From Syntrophobacterales bacterium (GTDB lineage: Bacteria; Desulfobacterota; Desulfobaccia; Desulfobaccales; 0-14-0-80-60-11): a stretch of DNA of 17,322 nt. The stretch covers positions 1 to 17,322 of the forward strand of contig JALNYP010000074.1 of assembly GCA_023229795.1 (NCBI GenBank), written 5' to 3'. The position numbers and the translations under genes were made by a program. Below are positions 1 through 6,131 of this stretch, piece after piece. The notes under the pieces were generated by a model, which was given only the letters and a program-made list of their open reading frames with translations, was not told the DNA's origin and did no database searches. How positions within the stretch are numbered: the stretch's first letter is position 1; every line of letters begins with the position of its first letter.

Positions 1-420
1 ACAATAGACGATGGTGAACCATACGACCATGAACACCAGAAAAGTGCTGAACTTTAGGCGTTCGGCAAAGGCGCCGGTGATCAGGGCCGGGGTGATGATG
101 GCAAACATGGCCTGGTAGATCATGAAGGTCTGATGCGGAATAGTCTCGGAATAAGTCTTAAAAGGTTCCAAACCTACCCCCGCCAGACCGACCCAATCCA
201 GATTGCCGATGAAGTGCCCGAGATCCGGGCCAAAGGCCAGGCTGTAACCGTAAATGGCCCATAAGATGCTGATCACGCCCAGGAGAATAAAATTTTGCAT
301 GATGGTGCCCAAGACATTCTTGGAACGGACCATGCCCCCATAGAACAGAGCCAGCCCCGGGGTCATGAGCATGACCAGGGCCGCGGAGACCAACATAAAG
401 GCAGTATCACCCGAATTCAT
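1..420 (-). CDS. amt: Ammonium transporter Amt, N-terminal part (cut by window edge)
   Basis: Ammonium channel of the inner membrane (Amt/MEP/Rh family). The visible 140 residues start at ATG 418-420 and run off the left edge with no stop. The N-terminal region (residues 4-40) has the family pattern, with DTAFMLVSAALV, then TPGLALFYGGMVRSKNVL, followed by hydrophobic helices. Later FAIITPALITGAFAER (about 105-120) matches the conserved Amt block around the pore Phe gate. No cleavable signal peptide is evident; the first helix begins at about residue 6. The start is supported by a GAGGAG Shine-Dalgarno about 8 bases upstream (433-438). A sigma-54 promoter lies at 462-477. In this family a PII-protein gene (glnB/glnK) is often a neighbour, but it could only lie beyond the left edge. 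The family call is near certain. Substrate specificity within the family cannot be checked from this fragment. Confidence 0.96.
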   Translation of the reverse strand, partial: MNSGDTAFMLVSAALVMLMTPGLALFYGGMVRSKNVLGTIMQNFILLGVISILWAIYGYSLAFGPDLGHFIGNLDWVGLAGVGLEPFKTYSETIPHQTFMIYQAMFAIITPALITGAFAERLKFSTFLVFMVVWFTIVYC

Positions 421-461
421 AATACCATTTCTCCTCAAGCAGAATATTTGTCATATTCCTA

Positions 462-477
462 AGCAATTCCTGTGCCA
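462..477 (-). promoter_or_regulatory. Sigma-54 (RpoN) -24/-12 promoter for amt
   Basis: Read on the minus strand the site is TGGCACAGGAATTGCT: the -24 element TGGCAC (472-477), a 5-base gap, and the -12 element TTGCT (462-466). This matches the RpoN consensus TGGCAC-N5-TTGCW. The predicted transcript start, about 12 bases past the -12 element, falls near 450, giving a leader of about 30 bases that carries the Shine-Dalgarno. RpoN control of amt through NtrC is well established in proteobacteria. No canonical NtrC site (TGCACC-N5-GGTGCA) was seen in 480-700, so the activator is not identified. Confidence 0.82.
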
Positions 478-661
478 CAATATTTTTCAATAATTCCCAT
501 ATGTTATTAAATATGGCCCAATCCTAACTATACATATTTGTCTTTTTAGCTATTTTATAATTACATTATTGACTTCTTATCCGCCTTATTTCTCCAAAAG
601 GGGTATATCAATTGACATTATTGTAGCTCAGCTTGTTAACCATTTTGTCGTCTCCGAACCG

Positions 662-679
662 CGGCCCAGGCCTGGGCCG
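662..679. repeat. 18-bp perfect palindrome
   Basis: CGGCCCAGGCCTGGGCCG is its own reverse complement, centred between 670 and 671. It sits at the switch from AT-rich to GC-rich sequence upstream of amt. The core word CCAGGCCTGG recurs, split by six bases, in the hairpin at 923-944. It could be an operator or a fragment of a palindromic repeat; the sequence does not decide between these. Confidence 0.55.
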
Positions 680-746
680 GTCTGGCCTGCCTGGGGCTTT
701 ATACCAGTGATACCAAGATACGATCGAACCGGTAATTTATCTCTCT

Positions 747-805
747 TAGGGGCGGACCTATGTGTCCGCCCTGGATTGAGGGCGCACACTCAGGTGCGCC
801 CCTAC
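747..805. repeat. Two-hairpin palindromic repeat, intact copy
   Basis: The element has two adjacent perfect 8-bp hairpins: GGGCGGAC/GTCCGCCC (750-757 and 764-771, 6-base loop) and GGGCGCAC/GTGCGCCC (780-787 and 794-801, 6-base loop). Its outer ends are also inverted: TAGGGGCGGACC at 747-758 pairs with GGTGCGCCCCTA at 793-804 in 11 of 12 positions. A second, interrupted copy is at 8786-8979. It looks like a REP/BIME-type intergenic repeat or a tiny non-autonomous element. No transposase is present. Confidence 0.75.
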
Positions 806-922
806 AGGTCAAGGGTTTCCTGACTTCTATGGGCGCGACTTGGTATGAGGCCGCCCAGCCGGCCGTATCGCCAGCCAAGCTACCTGCAAAATTGTCATTT
901 TTCTCAAGATTTCAAGAGGAGT

Positions 923-944
923 CCAGGCCTCGAGATAGGCCTGG
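923..944. repeat. Hairpin CCAGGCCT-N6-AGGCCTGG
   Basis: A perfect 8-bp stem (923-930 with 937-944) encloses a 6-base loop. On the plus strand it is followed by GTTTTG, which is too weak a T tract for a confident terminator, and no plus-strand gene precedes it. The stem arms repeat the core of the palindrome at 662-679. Confidence 0.5.
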
Positions 945-1112
945 GTTTTGATCCGGCTGCGAATGTAGCAGAAGTCTGGTGGTGAGGATTACCGGGATAG
1001 GAAGAAAAGGGAGCGCGGCCTCAGCGCCATTCCCTCATCGGCCGCCTGCCGGGCCCCGCTCCTGTTCCGGTCCTTGCCGCCGGCGTCGGTTTGGGGCCCC
1101 GGAGAGCCTGCC

Positions 1113-2264
1113 TCAGGTCAGGATCTCCCGCACCGCGGTGATCACCTGATCCTGCTCGGCCTCGGTCAGGTCGGGATAAAGGGGCAGGATAATGCTGTGG
1201 TCTTGCAGATATTCGCTCACGGGCAGAGGCTGCCTGAGCGGCAGGTCCTGGTAGGCCGGCTCCCGATGGGCGCACATCACCCCTCGCCGGGTGTGAATCC
1301 CCCGGGCCAGCAGCGCCTGCATCACCTCCACCTGGCTCTGCAGGGCTTGCGGGGTCAGGGTTATCCAATAAGACTGCCAGTTGCTCCGGGCCCAGGCCGG
1401 TTCTTGGGGCACCGTCACCTGGGAAAGCCGGGAGAAAGCCTCATGGTAGCGGGCCGCCAGGACCCGCCGGGGCGCAATCAGTTGGGGCAGACGCTTGACC
1501 TGCTCCCGGCCCACTGCGCCTTGGATATCGCTCAAGCGGTAATTGTAGCCCACCTCCGGATAGGCCTCGAACATCACCTTCCCGGCCCCGTGCCGCTCGG
1601 CGGTGGACAGTGACATGGCATGGGTCCTGAGCTTCGCCAGCCGCGCCATGATCTTCGGGTCCCGCCCGGTGATCATGCCCCCGTCCCCGGTGGTGATGAT
1701 CTTCCTCGGGTGGAAGGAAAAGGTGGCCAGGTCTCCCCGGGGCCGCCCGATGGGCTCCCAGACGCCGGCCGTGAGGCTGATCTCCGACCCCACCGCGCAG
1801 GCCGCGTCCTCCACCAGCGCCAGGTGGTGTTTTGCGGCCAGGGGCAGAATCCGCCCCAGGTCGCAGGGCATCCCCAACTGGTGCACCGCCAGAATGGCCC
1901 GGGTGCGGGGGGTGAGGGCCGCTTCGATCAGCCCCGGGTCCATATTGCCGGTCTCGGCCTCCACATCCACGAATACCGGCGTCGCCCCCACGTAACGCAC
2001 CGCGTTGGCGGTGGCGATAAACGAATGGCTGACGGTAATGACTTCGTCTCCCGGTCCCAGGTTCAGGCCCATCAAGGCCAGATGCAGGGCCGCGGTGCCG
2101 CTGGAGCAGGCCACGGCCAGGGGCGCCCCCACCGCCGCGGCAAACTCCTTCTCCAAAGCCTCTACCTCGGGCCCCTGCACCACCCAGCCCGAGAGAATCG
2201 CCCGGCGGGCCGCCGCGGCCTCTTCCTCCCCCAACGTGGGCCGGGCCACGGGAATTGTTGCCAT
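1113..2264 (-). CDS. DegT/DnrJ/EryC1/StrS family PLP-dependent aminotransferase
   Basis: A fold-type I PLP enzyme of the sugar-aminotransferase family, 383 residues, normal for the family. Visible motifs are the substrate-loop start IPVARPTLGEEE (4-15), phosphate-binding SSGTAAL (54-60), VEDAACAVGSE (151-161), with the Asp that pairs with the pyridine nitrogen, and SFHPRKIITTGDGG (183-196), whose K188 is the expected Schiff-base lysine. Members usually transfer an amino group from glutamate to a keto-sugar nucleotide for LPS, glycan or antibiotic sugars. The start ATG is well supported by GAGGAGG (2271-2278) upstream. It is the last gene of a probable tsaC-ROK-DegT unit, separated from the ROK gene by a repeat-filled gap of about 95 bases. 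No other nucleotide-sugar genes are nearby, so the actual substrate is unknown. In most family members the residue after EDAA is Gln; here it is Cys156. Confidence 0.93.
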   Translation of the reverse strand: MATIPVARPTLGEEEAAAARRAILSGWVVQGPEVEALEKEFAAAVGAPLAVACSSGTAALHLALMGLNLGPGDEVITVSHSFIATANAVRYVGATPVFVDVEAETGNMDPGLIEAALTPRTRAILAVHQLGMPCDLGRILPLAAKHHLALVEDAACAVGSEISLTAGVWEPIGRPRGDLATFSFHPRKIITTGDGGMITGRDPKIMARLAKLRTHAMSLSTAERHGAGKVMFEAYPEVGYNYRLSDIQGAVGREQVKRLPQLIAPRRVLAARYHEAFSRLSQVTVPQEPAWARSNWQSYWITLTPQALQSQVEVMQALLARGIHTRRGVMCAHREPAYQDLPLRQPLPVSEYLQDHSIILPLYPDLTEAEQDQVITAVREILT

Positions 2265-2286
2265 GTCATAGCCTCCTCAAGAACAA

Positions 2287-2360
2287 GTTCTGGGTTCTGG
2301 GGTCCTAAGTCAAAGCAGGTTTTTCCCAGAACCCAGAACCTAAAACCCAGAACCCTAAGT
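2287..2360. repeat. Inverted repeat GTTCTGGGTTCTGGG / CCCAGAACCCAGAAC with a third arm
   Basis: The arms at 2287-2301 and 2325-2339 are perfect 15-bp inverted copies with a 23-base loop. A further direct partial copy, AACCCAGAACCCTA, follows at about 2344-2357. The 9-mer CCTAAGTCA occurs at 2304-2312 and again at 2354-2362, where its last three bases are the reverse complement of the ROK gene's stop codon. In the transcript of the minus strand the stem-loop lies between the ROK stop and the DegT-type Shine-Dalgarno. It has no T tract, so it is not a clear terminator; it is more likely an intergenic repeat that could act as an RNA stabiliser or attenuator. Confidence 0.7.
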
Positions 2361-3334
2361 CATTTTCCCTCACTCGCCTGCCAGGCCAGGCGCGCTGCCC
2401 CCGCCAGGCCGGCGTCGTCACCCAGTTTAGCCGGGCAGACGCACACCTGCTCCGGGGGAAACAGGGTCAAGCGCCGGAACAGTTCCTCCCGCAACGGGAG
2501 TTCAAACACCTCCCAAGCCCGGGCAAAGCGGCCGCCGATAACTATTTGCGAAATTCCCAGGAGGTGCACCACCGCCGCGATAGCCTGGCCCAGGCTCTTA
2601 CCCACCCGCTCAAAGGCCCGCAGCACCAGGGGATCATTCCTTAATACCGGCAGCACCAGGGTTTCCCCCCGAATGGCGTCCGGCTCCGCTTCATAGAGTT
2701 CCCGCAGCCACGACGAAGCTCCCTGGGCCAGTTGCTCCTTAACCCAGGCCACCGTCCAGAAGGCCGAGGCCATGGTCTCCAGGCAGCCCCGGCTGCCGCA
2801 GTGGCATTTTTGGCCTTCCGGCTCCACGGTCATATGCCCGATTTCCCCCGACGTACCCTGGGTGCCGGCCCACAGCCGCCCATTGAGGATCAGCCCGCCT
2901 CCCACCCCGGTTCCCAGGGTGATCCCCAACATATGTTCACGGCCGGCCCCGGCCCCCAGCCAGTGTTCCCCCAGGGCGAAGAGATTGGCATCGTTTTCCA
3001 AAAACAAAGGCCACGCCAGCCCGGGCGACAGGCGCTCTATCAGGGCGCACTCATTCAAGGCCGGCACGTTGGGCGAAAAGACCACCCGGCCTGCCTCGGG
3101 CAGAATCCGCCCCGGCACCCCGATGCCGCCCCCTTTGATCTGCCAGCCCTGGGAATGAGCTTCCTTGTTGGCATGGGCCAGGTCCCCGGCTAGGGTGGAT
3201 ACCAGGGCCTCCTGGTCGGGCATGGAGGCCGTAGCCCGTTCCCAGCGGGAGAGAATCTGGCCCTCGACGTTCACCAGGGCCAGGCGGACATTGGTGCCCC
3301 CCAGGTCAATGGCCAGCACCACCGGATCTTTCAC
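2360..3334 (-). CDS. ROK family sugar kinase (glucokinase-like)
   Basis: ATP-dependent sugar kinase of the ROK family (glucokinase, N-acetylglucosamine or N-acetylmannosamine kinase, fructokinase), expected in the cytosol. It has 324 residues, typical of ROK kinases without the DNA-binding domain seen in NagC-type repressors. Visible are the phosphate-binding DLGGTNVRLAL (10-20), GIGVPG (70-75), catalytic Asp in ENDAN (113-117), GTGVGGG (141-147), SGEIGH (162-167) and the ROK zinc motif C177-H-C-G-S-R-G-C184. The start is GTG at 3332-3334, overlapping the upstream stop as GTGA, with an AGGGGGG Shine-Dalgarno inside the upstream gene, so translation is probably coupled. The sugar cannot be read from sequence alone; glucose is the default guess. 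Its C-terminal stop codon falls within an intergenic repeat. Confidence 0.93.
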   Translation of the reverse strand: MKDPVVLAIDLGGTNVRLALVNVEGQILSRWERATASMPDQEALVSTLAGDLAHANKEAHSQGWQIKGGGIGVPGRILPEAGRVVFSPNVPALNECALIERLSPGLAWPLFLENDANLFALGEHWLGAGAGREHMLGITLGTGVGGGLILNGRLWAGTQGTSGEIGHMTVEPEGQKCHCGSRGCLETMASAFWTVAWVKEQLAQGASSWLRELYEAEPDAIRGETLVLPVLRNDPLVLRAFERVGKSLGQAIAAVVHLLGISQIVIGGRFARAWEVFELPLREELFRRLTLFPPEQVCVCPAKLGDDAGLAGAARLAWQASEGK

Positions 3335-3996
3335 CGTGCCCCCCTCTCGTCCGGAATCGGTTCCATCTCAGGCATAATCTCGGCCAGTTCCATCGGCACA
3401 ATCGCCCCGGGCCGCACCAGCCGGGGCGGTGAGCTCGTGACGTCCACAATGGTGGACGGCAATCCCCCCGGACAGGGACCCGCGTCCAAAATCAGGTCCA
3501 CCTCATCGCCGAATTCCCGGGCCACGTCCGCGGCCCGGGCCAGAGGCGGCCGGTCGGAACGGTTGGCGCTGGTCCCGGTGATGGGGAACCCCAGCTCGGT
3601 GATCAAGCGGCAGGTAAGCCCCTGCCGGGGCTGGCGCACGCCGATGGTCCCGGTGCCTCCGGTGAGCCGCCGGGGCAGTTGGGGCAGGCTCGGGAAAATA
3701 ATGGTCAAAGGCCCCGGCCAGAACCGCGCCATGAGCCGGGCAGCCACCTCCGGCACCTCCCGGACCACCTGCGCCAGCCTCTCAGGCCCGTCCACCAGCA
3801 CCAGCACCGGTTTTTCCGGGGCCCGAGCCTTCAACGCAAAGAGCCGGGCTAAGGCCTCCTCCCGGAAGGGATTCACCGCCAGGCCGTAAAAGGTCTCCGT
3901 GGGCACCGCCAGGACGCGGTTTTTCTCCAGCACCGCCCGCGCCTCCGCCCAAAAAGCTCCGCCGGCCTCCTCCCGCCATGCCCAGATGCGCCCCAT
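3331..3996 (-). CDS. tsaC: L-threonylcarbamoyladenylate synthase (TsaC/YrdC/Sua5 family, short form)
   Basis: Makes threonylcarbamoyl-AMP from threonine, bicarbonate and ATP, the first step of tRNA t6A37 synthesis. Numbered from ATG 3996, the family motifs are PTETFYGL (32-39), LKARAPEKP (55-63), the SAN motif (about 143-145) and STIVDV near the C-terminus. The length of about 221 residues fits the TsaC-like single-domain form without the extra Sua5 domain. The frame is open back to a TTG at 4030-4032, which would add 12 residues. That TTG has no Shine-Dalgarno, whereas a GAGGG lies about 14 bases before ATG 3996, so the ATG is preferred with moderate certainty. Its stop overlaps the ROK start by 4 bases (GTGA). 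TsaB, a later pathway component, is encoded separately at 9012-9674. Confidence 0.92.
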   Translation of the reverse strand: MGRIWAWREEAGGAFWAEARAVLEKNRVLAVPTETFYGLAVNPFREEALARLFALKARAPEKPVLVLVDGPERLAQVVREVPEVAARLMARFWPGPLTIIFPSLPQLPRRLTGGTGTIGVRQPRQGLTCRLITELGFPITGTSANRSDRPPLARAADVAREFGDEVDLILDAGPCPGGLPSTIVDVTSSPPRLVRPGAIVPMELAEIMPEMEPIPDERGAR

Positions 3997-4089
3997 AAGG
4001 CGAATGATACCCTCAGGCTTTAGCGCTGGCAAGCGATTTGGACTGGTTTTGCCATTTCAGGCTGCTGCAGAAGTTTTCAGACTGTTTTC

Positions 4090-4167
4090 GGCGGCCACAG
4101 GCCGCCCTATGCCTTCTGCGGCGACAGTCGGGAAATCTATAGGGCGAACTATGCCCGCCGAATTCGG
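4090..4167. repeat. Cluster of palindromes in the tsaC-rlmB gap
   Basis: A perfect hairpin GGCGGCC-ACA-GGCCGCC lies at 4090-4106. An overlapping inverted pair, CGCCCTAT (4103-4110) and ATAGGGCG (4139-4146), spans the next 44 bases, and a perfect palindrome CCGAATTCGG follows at 4158-4167. No T tract follows on either strand, so this is not a standard terminator for rlmB. It resembles a decayed palindromic repeat. The remainder of the gap (4033-4235) shows nothing else. Confidence 0.55.
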
Positions 4168-4235
4168 GAATTTGGCCTAAGTTTAACTTTGTCGAAGATA
4201 GGCCGCTGACCGCCTTATTCTTTACTGAAAGCCGA

Positions 4236-4988
4236 TTAGCTGAGAGCTTTAATCAAGCGCTGCCGCCGCGCCTCGAAGAGGGCCACCGCGCCTGAAGTGG
4301 CGGCGTTCAGCGACCCGACCTCCGGCGCGGCCATAGGGATACATACCACTAGATCGCACTGCTTGCGCACCCGGGGCCGCATTCCCTTGTCTTCGCTGCC
4401 GATGACCAGGACCAGGGGCTGGGTCAGGTCAGTGTCATAGATGCTGTTATGAGCATCGGCAGCCGTGCCGATTATCATAAGCCCGGCCTCCTTGAGGCGT
4501 TTCAGGCAATCGGCCAGGTTGGTCACCCGATAAACCGCCAGGTATTCCAGTGCCCCGGCCGCGGCCTTGGCCACCGTGGGCGTCACCCCCGCGGCCCGGT
4601 CCTTGGGGATAATGAGACCGTGCGCTCCCGCCGCGTGGGCGCTGCGGCAGAGGTTCCCCAGGTTCATGGGGTCGGTGAGGCCGTCCGCGGCCACCAGGAG
4701 CGCCGGAGCGGCCAGGCCCTCTACCATATCCAGAAGCTCCACTTCGCTCCGGTAGGTGTAGCTGCCCCGCCGGGCCATGATCCCCTGGTGGTTTACGGTG
4801 CCGCAGACGCGGTCCAGCGCCGCCCGCTCCTGCACCCGCAAACGCACCCCCGCGGCCCAGGCCAGCCGCTTCACCTCATGGAGCCACGCCCCGCCGGCCC
4901 CCTCGGCCACGATGACCTCCTCCAGGGGGTTGTCAGCCTGGCGCAGCGCCGCCAGGACCGGGTGCCGTCCGTAGATAATTTGACTCAA
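4236..4988 (-). CDS. rlmB: 23S rRNA 2'-O-ribose methyltransferase, TrmH/SpoU family (RlmB-like)
   Basis: SPOUT-fold methyltransferase; RlmB methylates the 2'-O of G2251 in 23S rRNA using S-adenosylmethionine. All 250 residues are visible. Residues 5-10 (IYGRHP) begin the N-terminal substrate-binding domain typical of RlmB. The knotted catalytic domain has motif 1 DPMNLGNLCRSAHAAG (106-121, with N109 and R115), motif 2 VIGSEDKGM (195-203) and motif 3 IPMAAPEVGSLNAATSG (217-233) leading to ALFEARRQR. The start is TTG at 4986-4988: no ATG or GTG precedes the conserved IYGRHP and the reading frame fits the usual N-terminus. The Shine-Dalgarno is weak. Motif 3 carries SLNAATS where many homologues have SLNVSVA, a mild change. 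TrmH (tRNA G18) is the alternative, but the N-terminal extension and length favour RlmB. It is divergent from xerD. Confidence 0.9.
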   Translation of the reverse strand: MSQIIYGRHPVLAALRQADNPLEEVIVAEGAGGAWLHEVKRLAWAAGVRLRVQERAALDRVCGTVNHQGIMARRGSYTYRSEVELLDMVEGLAAPALLVAADGLTDPMNLGNLCRSAHAAGAHGLIIPKDRAAGVTPTVAKAAAGALEYLAVYRVTNLADCLKRLKEAGLMIIGTAADAHNSIYDTDLTQPLVLVIGSEDKGMRPRVRKQCDLVVCIPMAAPEVGSLNAATSGAVALFEARRQRLIKALS

Positions 4989-5062
4989 TTTTTAGCTATC
5001 AACCTTCAGCGGTCAGCTTTTCAGCCCAAAAACAAAGGATTGGCTGAGGCAGCTGCAGGTAG

Positions 5063-5079
5063 GGTGCGCACTGCGCACC
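5063..5079. repeat. Small hairpin GGTGCGC-ACT-GCGCACC
   Basis: A perfect 7-bp stem with a 3-base loop in the rlmB/xerD divergent gap. Its GTGCGC core resembles the second hairpin of the repeat at 747-805 (GGGCGCAC/GTGCGCCC). It is probably a short member of the same class of palindromic intergenic sequences. No gene runs into it on the plus strand, so it is unlikely to be a terminator. Confidence 0.5.
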
Positions 5080-5160
5080 GTTCTTTCTGTGCCCTGAAAC
5101 TATACTTTTCCGAAACTCAGGGTATAATCTTAGGCAAATTATAGCAAATTACGACATTTG

Positions 5161-5166
5161 TATAAT
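5161..5166 (+). promoter_or_regulatory. Possible -10 box for the xerD operon
   Basis: A perfect TATAAT lies in an AT-rich stretch (5133-5170), about 80 bases before the xerD start. A second perfect TATAAT is at 5123-5128. Neither has a good -35 hexamer at the ideal spacing (TTATAG at 5139-5144 is the best for the first). The call rests on the hexamer, AT-richness and position only. Confidence 0.35.
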
Positions 5167-5194
5167 TATTTCTCTTAATGGGGGTTGGGGGAGA

Positions 5195-5224
5195 GGGGGC
5201 AGGGACCGTCGGCCCCTGGCCCCC
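5195..5224 (+). repeat. Strong GC hairpin in the xerD leader
   Basis: GGGGGCAGGG (5195-5204) pairs with 5214-5224 with one bulged G (5218), closing a 9-base loop. It ends 22 bases before the xerD ATG. It is preceded by a G-rich run (5179-5199). It may influence translation of xerD or simply be an inserted repeat; no Shine-Dalgarno is evident between it and the ATG. Confidence 0.5.
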
Positions 5225-5246
5225 TTTCCCAAAGAATCGCCATCCC

Positions 5247-6131
5247 ATGGACGCGGCGCTCAATCAATTTTATCAGCATCTCGGCGTCGAGCGGGGCCTG
5301 GCCCCCTTGACCCTGTCGGCCTATGCCCGGGATCTCCAGGATTTCTGGGAATTTCTCACCACCCTTGGCCGGACGGCTTGGGCTGCGGTGGACCTGGCCG
5401 ACCTCCAGAGCTATCTGGCCGCGCTGGAAGCCCGGGGTCTGGCGGCCCGCAGCCGGGCCCGGCGGTTGTCGGCGCTGCGGCAATTTTTCCGCTTCCTCCA
5501 GCGGGAGGAACAGGTCGTAGCCAACCCCGTGGAGCTACTGGATTCCCCCCGCCTGCCCCAGCGGCTGCCCCAGGTAATGGGAGAGGCCGACGTGGCGACG
5601 CTGCTGAACGCCCCGGACCCTGCCACCCCCGCGGGCTTACGGGACCAGGCCCTCCTGGAGGTCCTCTATGCCACGGGCCTCCGGGTCTCCGAGTTGGTGG
5701 GCCTGACCTTCAAGCAACTGGACTTGCGGCGCGGCGTGGTGCGCCCTCTGGGTAAAGGCTCCAAGGAACGGGTGGTGCCCATGGTGCCCCTGGCTGTAGA
5801 AAAGCTCCAGCTCTACCTGGACCAGGCCCGGCCCCGCCTGCTCAAGGGCCGGGAAAGCCCCTACGTCTTCGTCAATCAGCGGGGCGGCAAACTCTCCCGC
5901 CAGGGTTTCTGGAAGCTCCTGAAGCAATACGCCCTCAAGGCCGGCGTCAAAACCCTGAGCCCCCACACCCTGCGGCATTCTTTCGCCACCCATCTTTTGT
6001 CCCGGGGCGCCAATCTGCGCGTCCTGCAACTGCTCCTGGGCCATGCCGATCTGGCCACCACCCAGATTTACACCCACCTGGACGCGGCGCGCCTCAAACT
6101 GGTGCATCGGAAATCCCACCCCCGGCCATGA
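5247..6131 (+). CDS. xerD: Tyrosine site-specific recombinase XerD/XerC
   Basis: Chromosome-dimer resolution recombinase acting at dif with a partner Xer protein. From ATG 5247 the protein has 294 residues, standard for XerC/XerD. The N-terminal SAM-like DNA-binding domain (residues 1-95) begins with the usual FYQHLGVERGLAPLTL pattern. The catalytic domain has all expected residues: R146 (TGLRVSEL), K170 (GKGSKER), H240 and R243 (HTLRHSFATH), H266 (GHADLATTQ) and the nucleophile Y275. The frame is open upstream to ATG 5178, but those 23 extra residues run through a hairpin repeat and are unlike Xer N-termini, so 5247 is chosen. The stop overlaps the next start as ATGA. Whether it is XerC or XerD cannot be settled without the second paralogue. 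An integrase of a mobile element is unlikely given the length and housekeeping neighbours. Confidence 0.93.
   Translation: MDAALNQFYQHLGVERGLAPLTLSAYARDLQDFWEFLTTLGRTAWAAVDLADLQSYLAALEARGLAARSRARRLSALRQFFRFLQREEQVVANPVELLDSPRLPQRLPQVMGEADVATLLNAPDPATPAGLRDQALLEVLYATGLRVSELVGLTFKQLDLRRGVVRPLGKGSKERVVPMVPLAVEKLQLYLDQARPRLLKGRESPYVFVNQRGGKLSRQGFWKLLKQYALKAGVKTLSPHTLRHSFATHLLSRGANLRVLQLLLGHADLATTQIYTHLDAARLKLVHRKSHPRP

Larger units (their letters stand above)
421..1112. other. Long non-coding stretch between amt and the DegT-type gene
   Basis: These roughly 690 bases show no convincing gene. The left half (430-640) is strongly AT-rich and carries the amt promoter region, including a dyad CCATAT-N8-ATATGG at 497-516. 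The right half turns GC-rich at about 655 and holds three palindromic structures, at 662-679, 747-805 and 923-944. Short open frames here (for example 569-823 + and 760-951 +) have no Shine-Dalgarno or protein-family features, and both run through the repeat at 747-805. Nothing recognisable was seen in 945-1112 beyond the downstream flank of the minus-strand gene. Confidence 0.6.

Noticed and set aside
621..640. GTAGCTCAGCTT, another tRNA-like D-arm fragment.
   Set aside because: No T-arm or paired acceptor ends nearby; the surroundings are AT-rich promoter DNA.
923..950. Rho-independent terminator on the plus strand.
   Set aside because: The stem is good, but only four T follow after a G and no plus-strand gene is upstream.
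569..951. Short plus-strand frames in the amt-DegT gap as possible small genes.
   Set aside because: They pass through the two-hairpin repeat, have no ribosome binding site and no protein-like pattern.
1620..2696. A 358-codon plus-strand frame opposite the DegT-type and ROK genes.
   Set aside because: It runs across two real genes and the repeat between them, with no recognisable domain.
5178..5246. A 23-residue N-terminal extension of XerD.
   Set aside because: The Gly/Pro-rich segment is encoded by a G-tract and hairpin repeat and does not resemble Xer N-termini.
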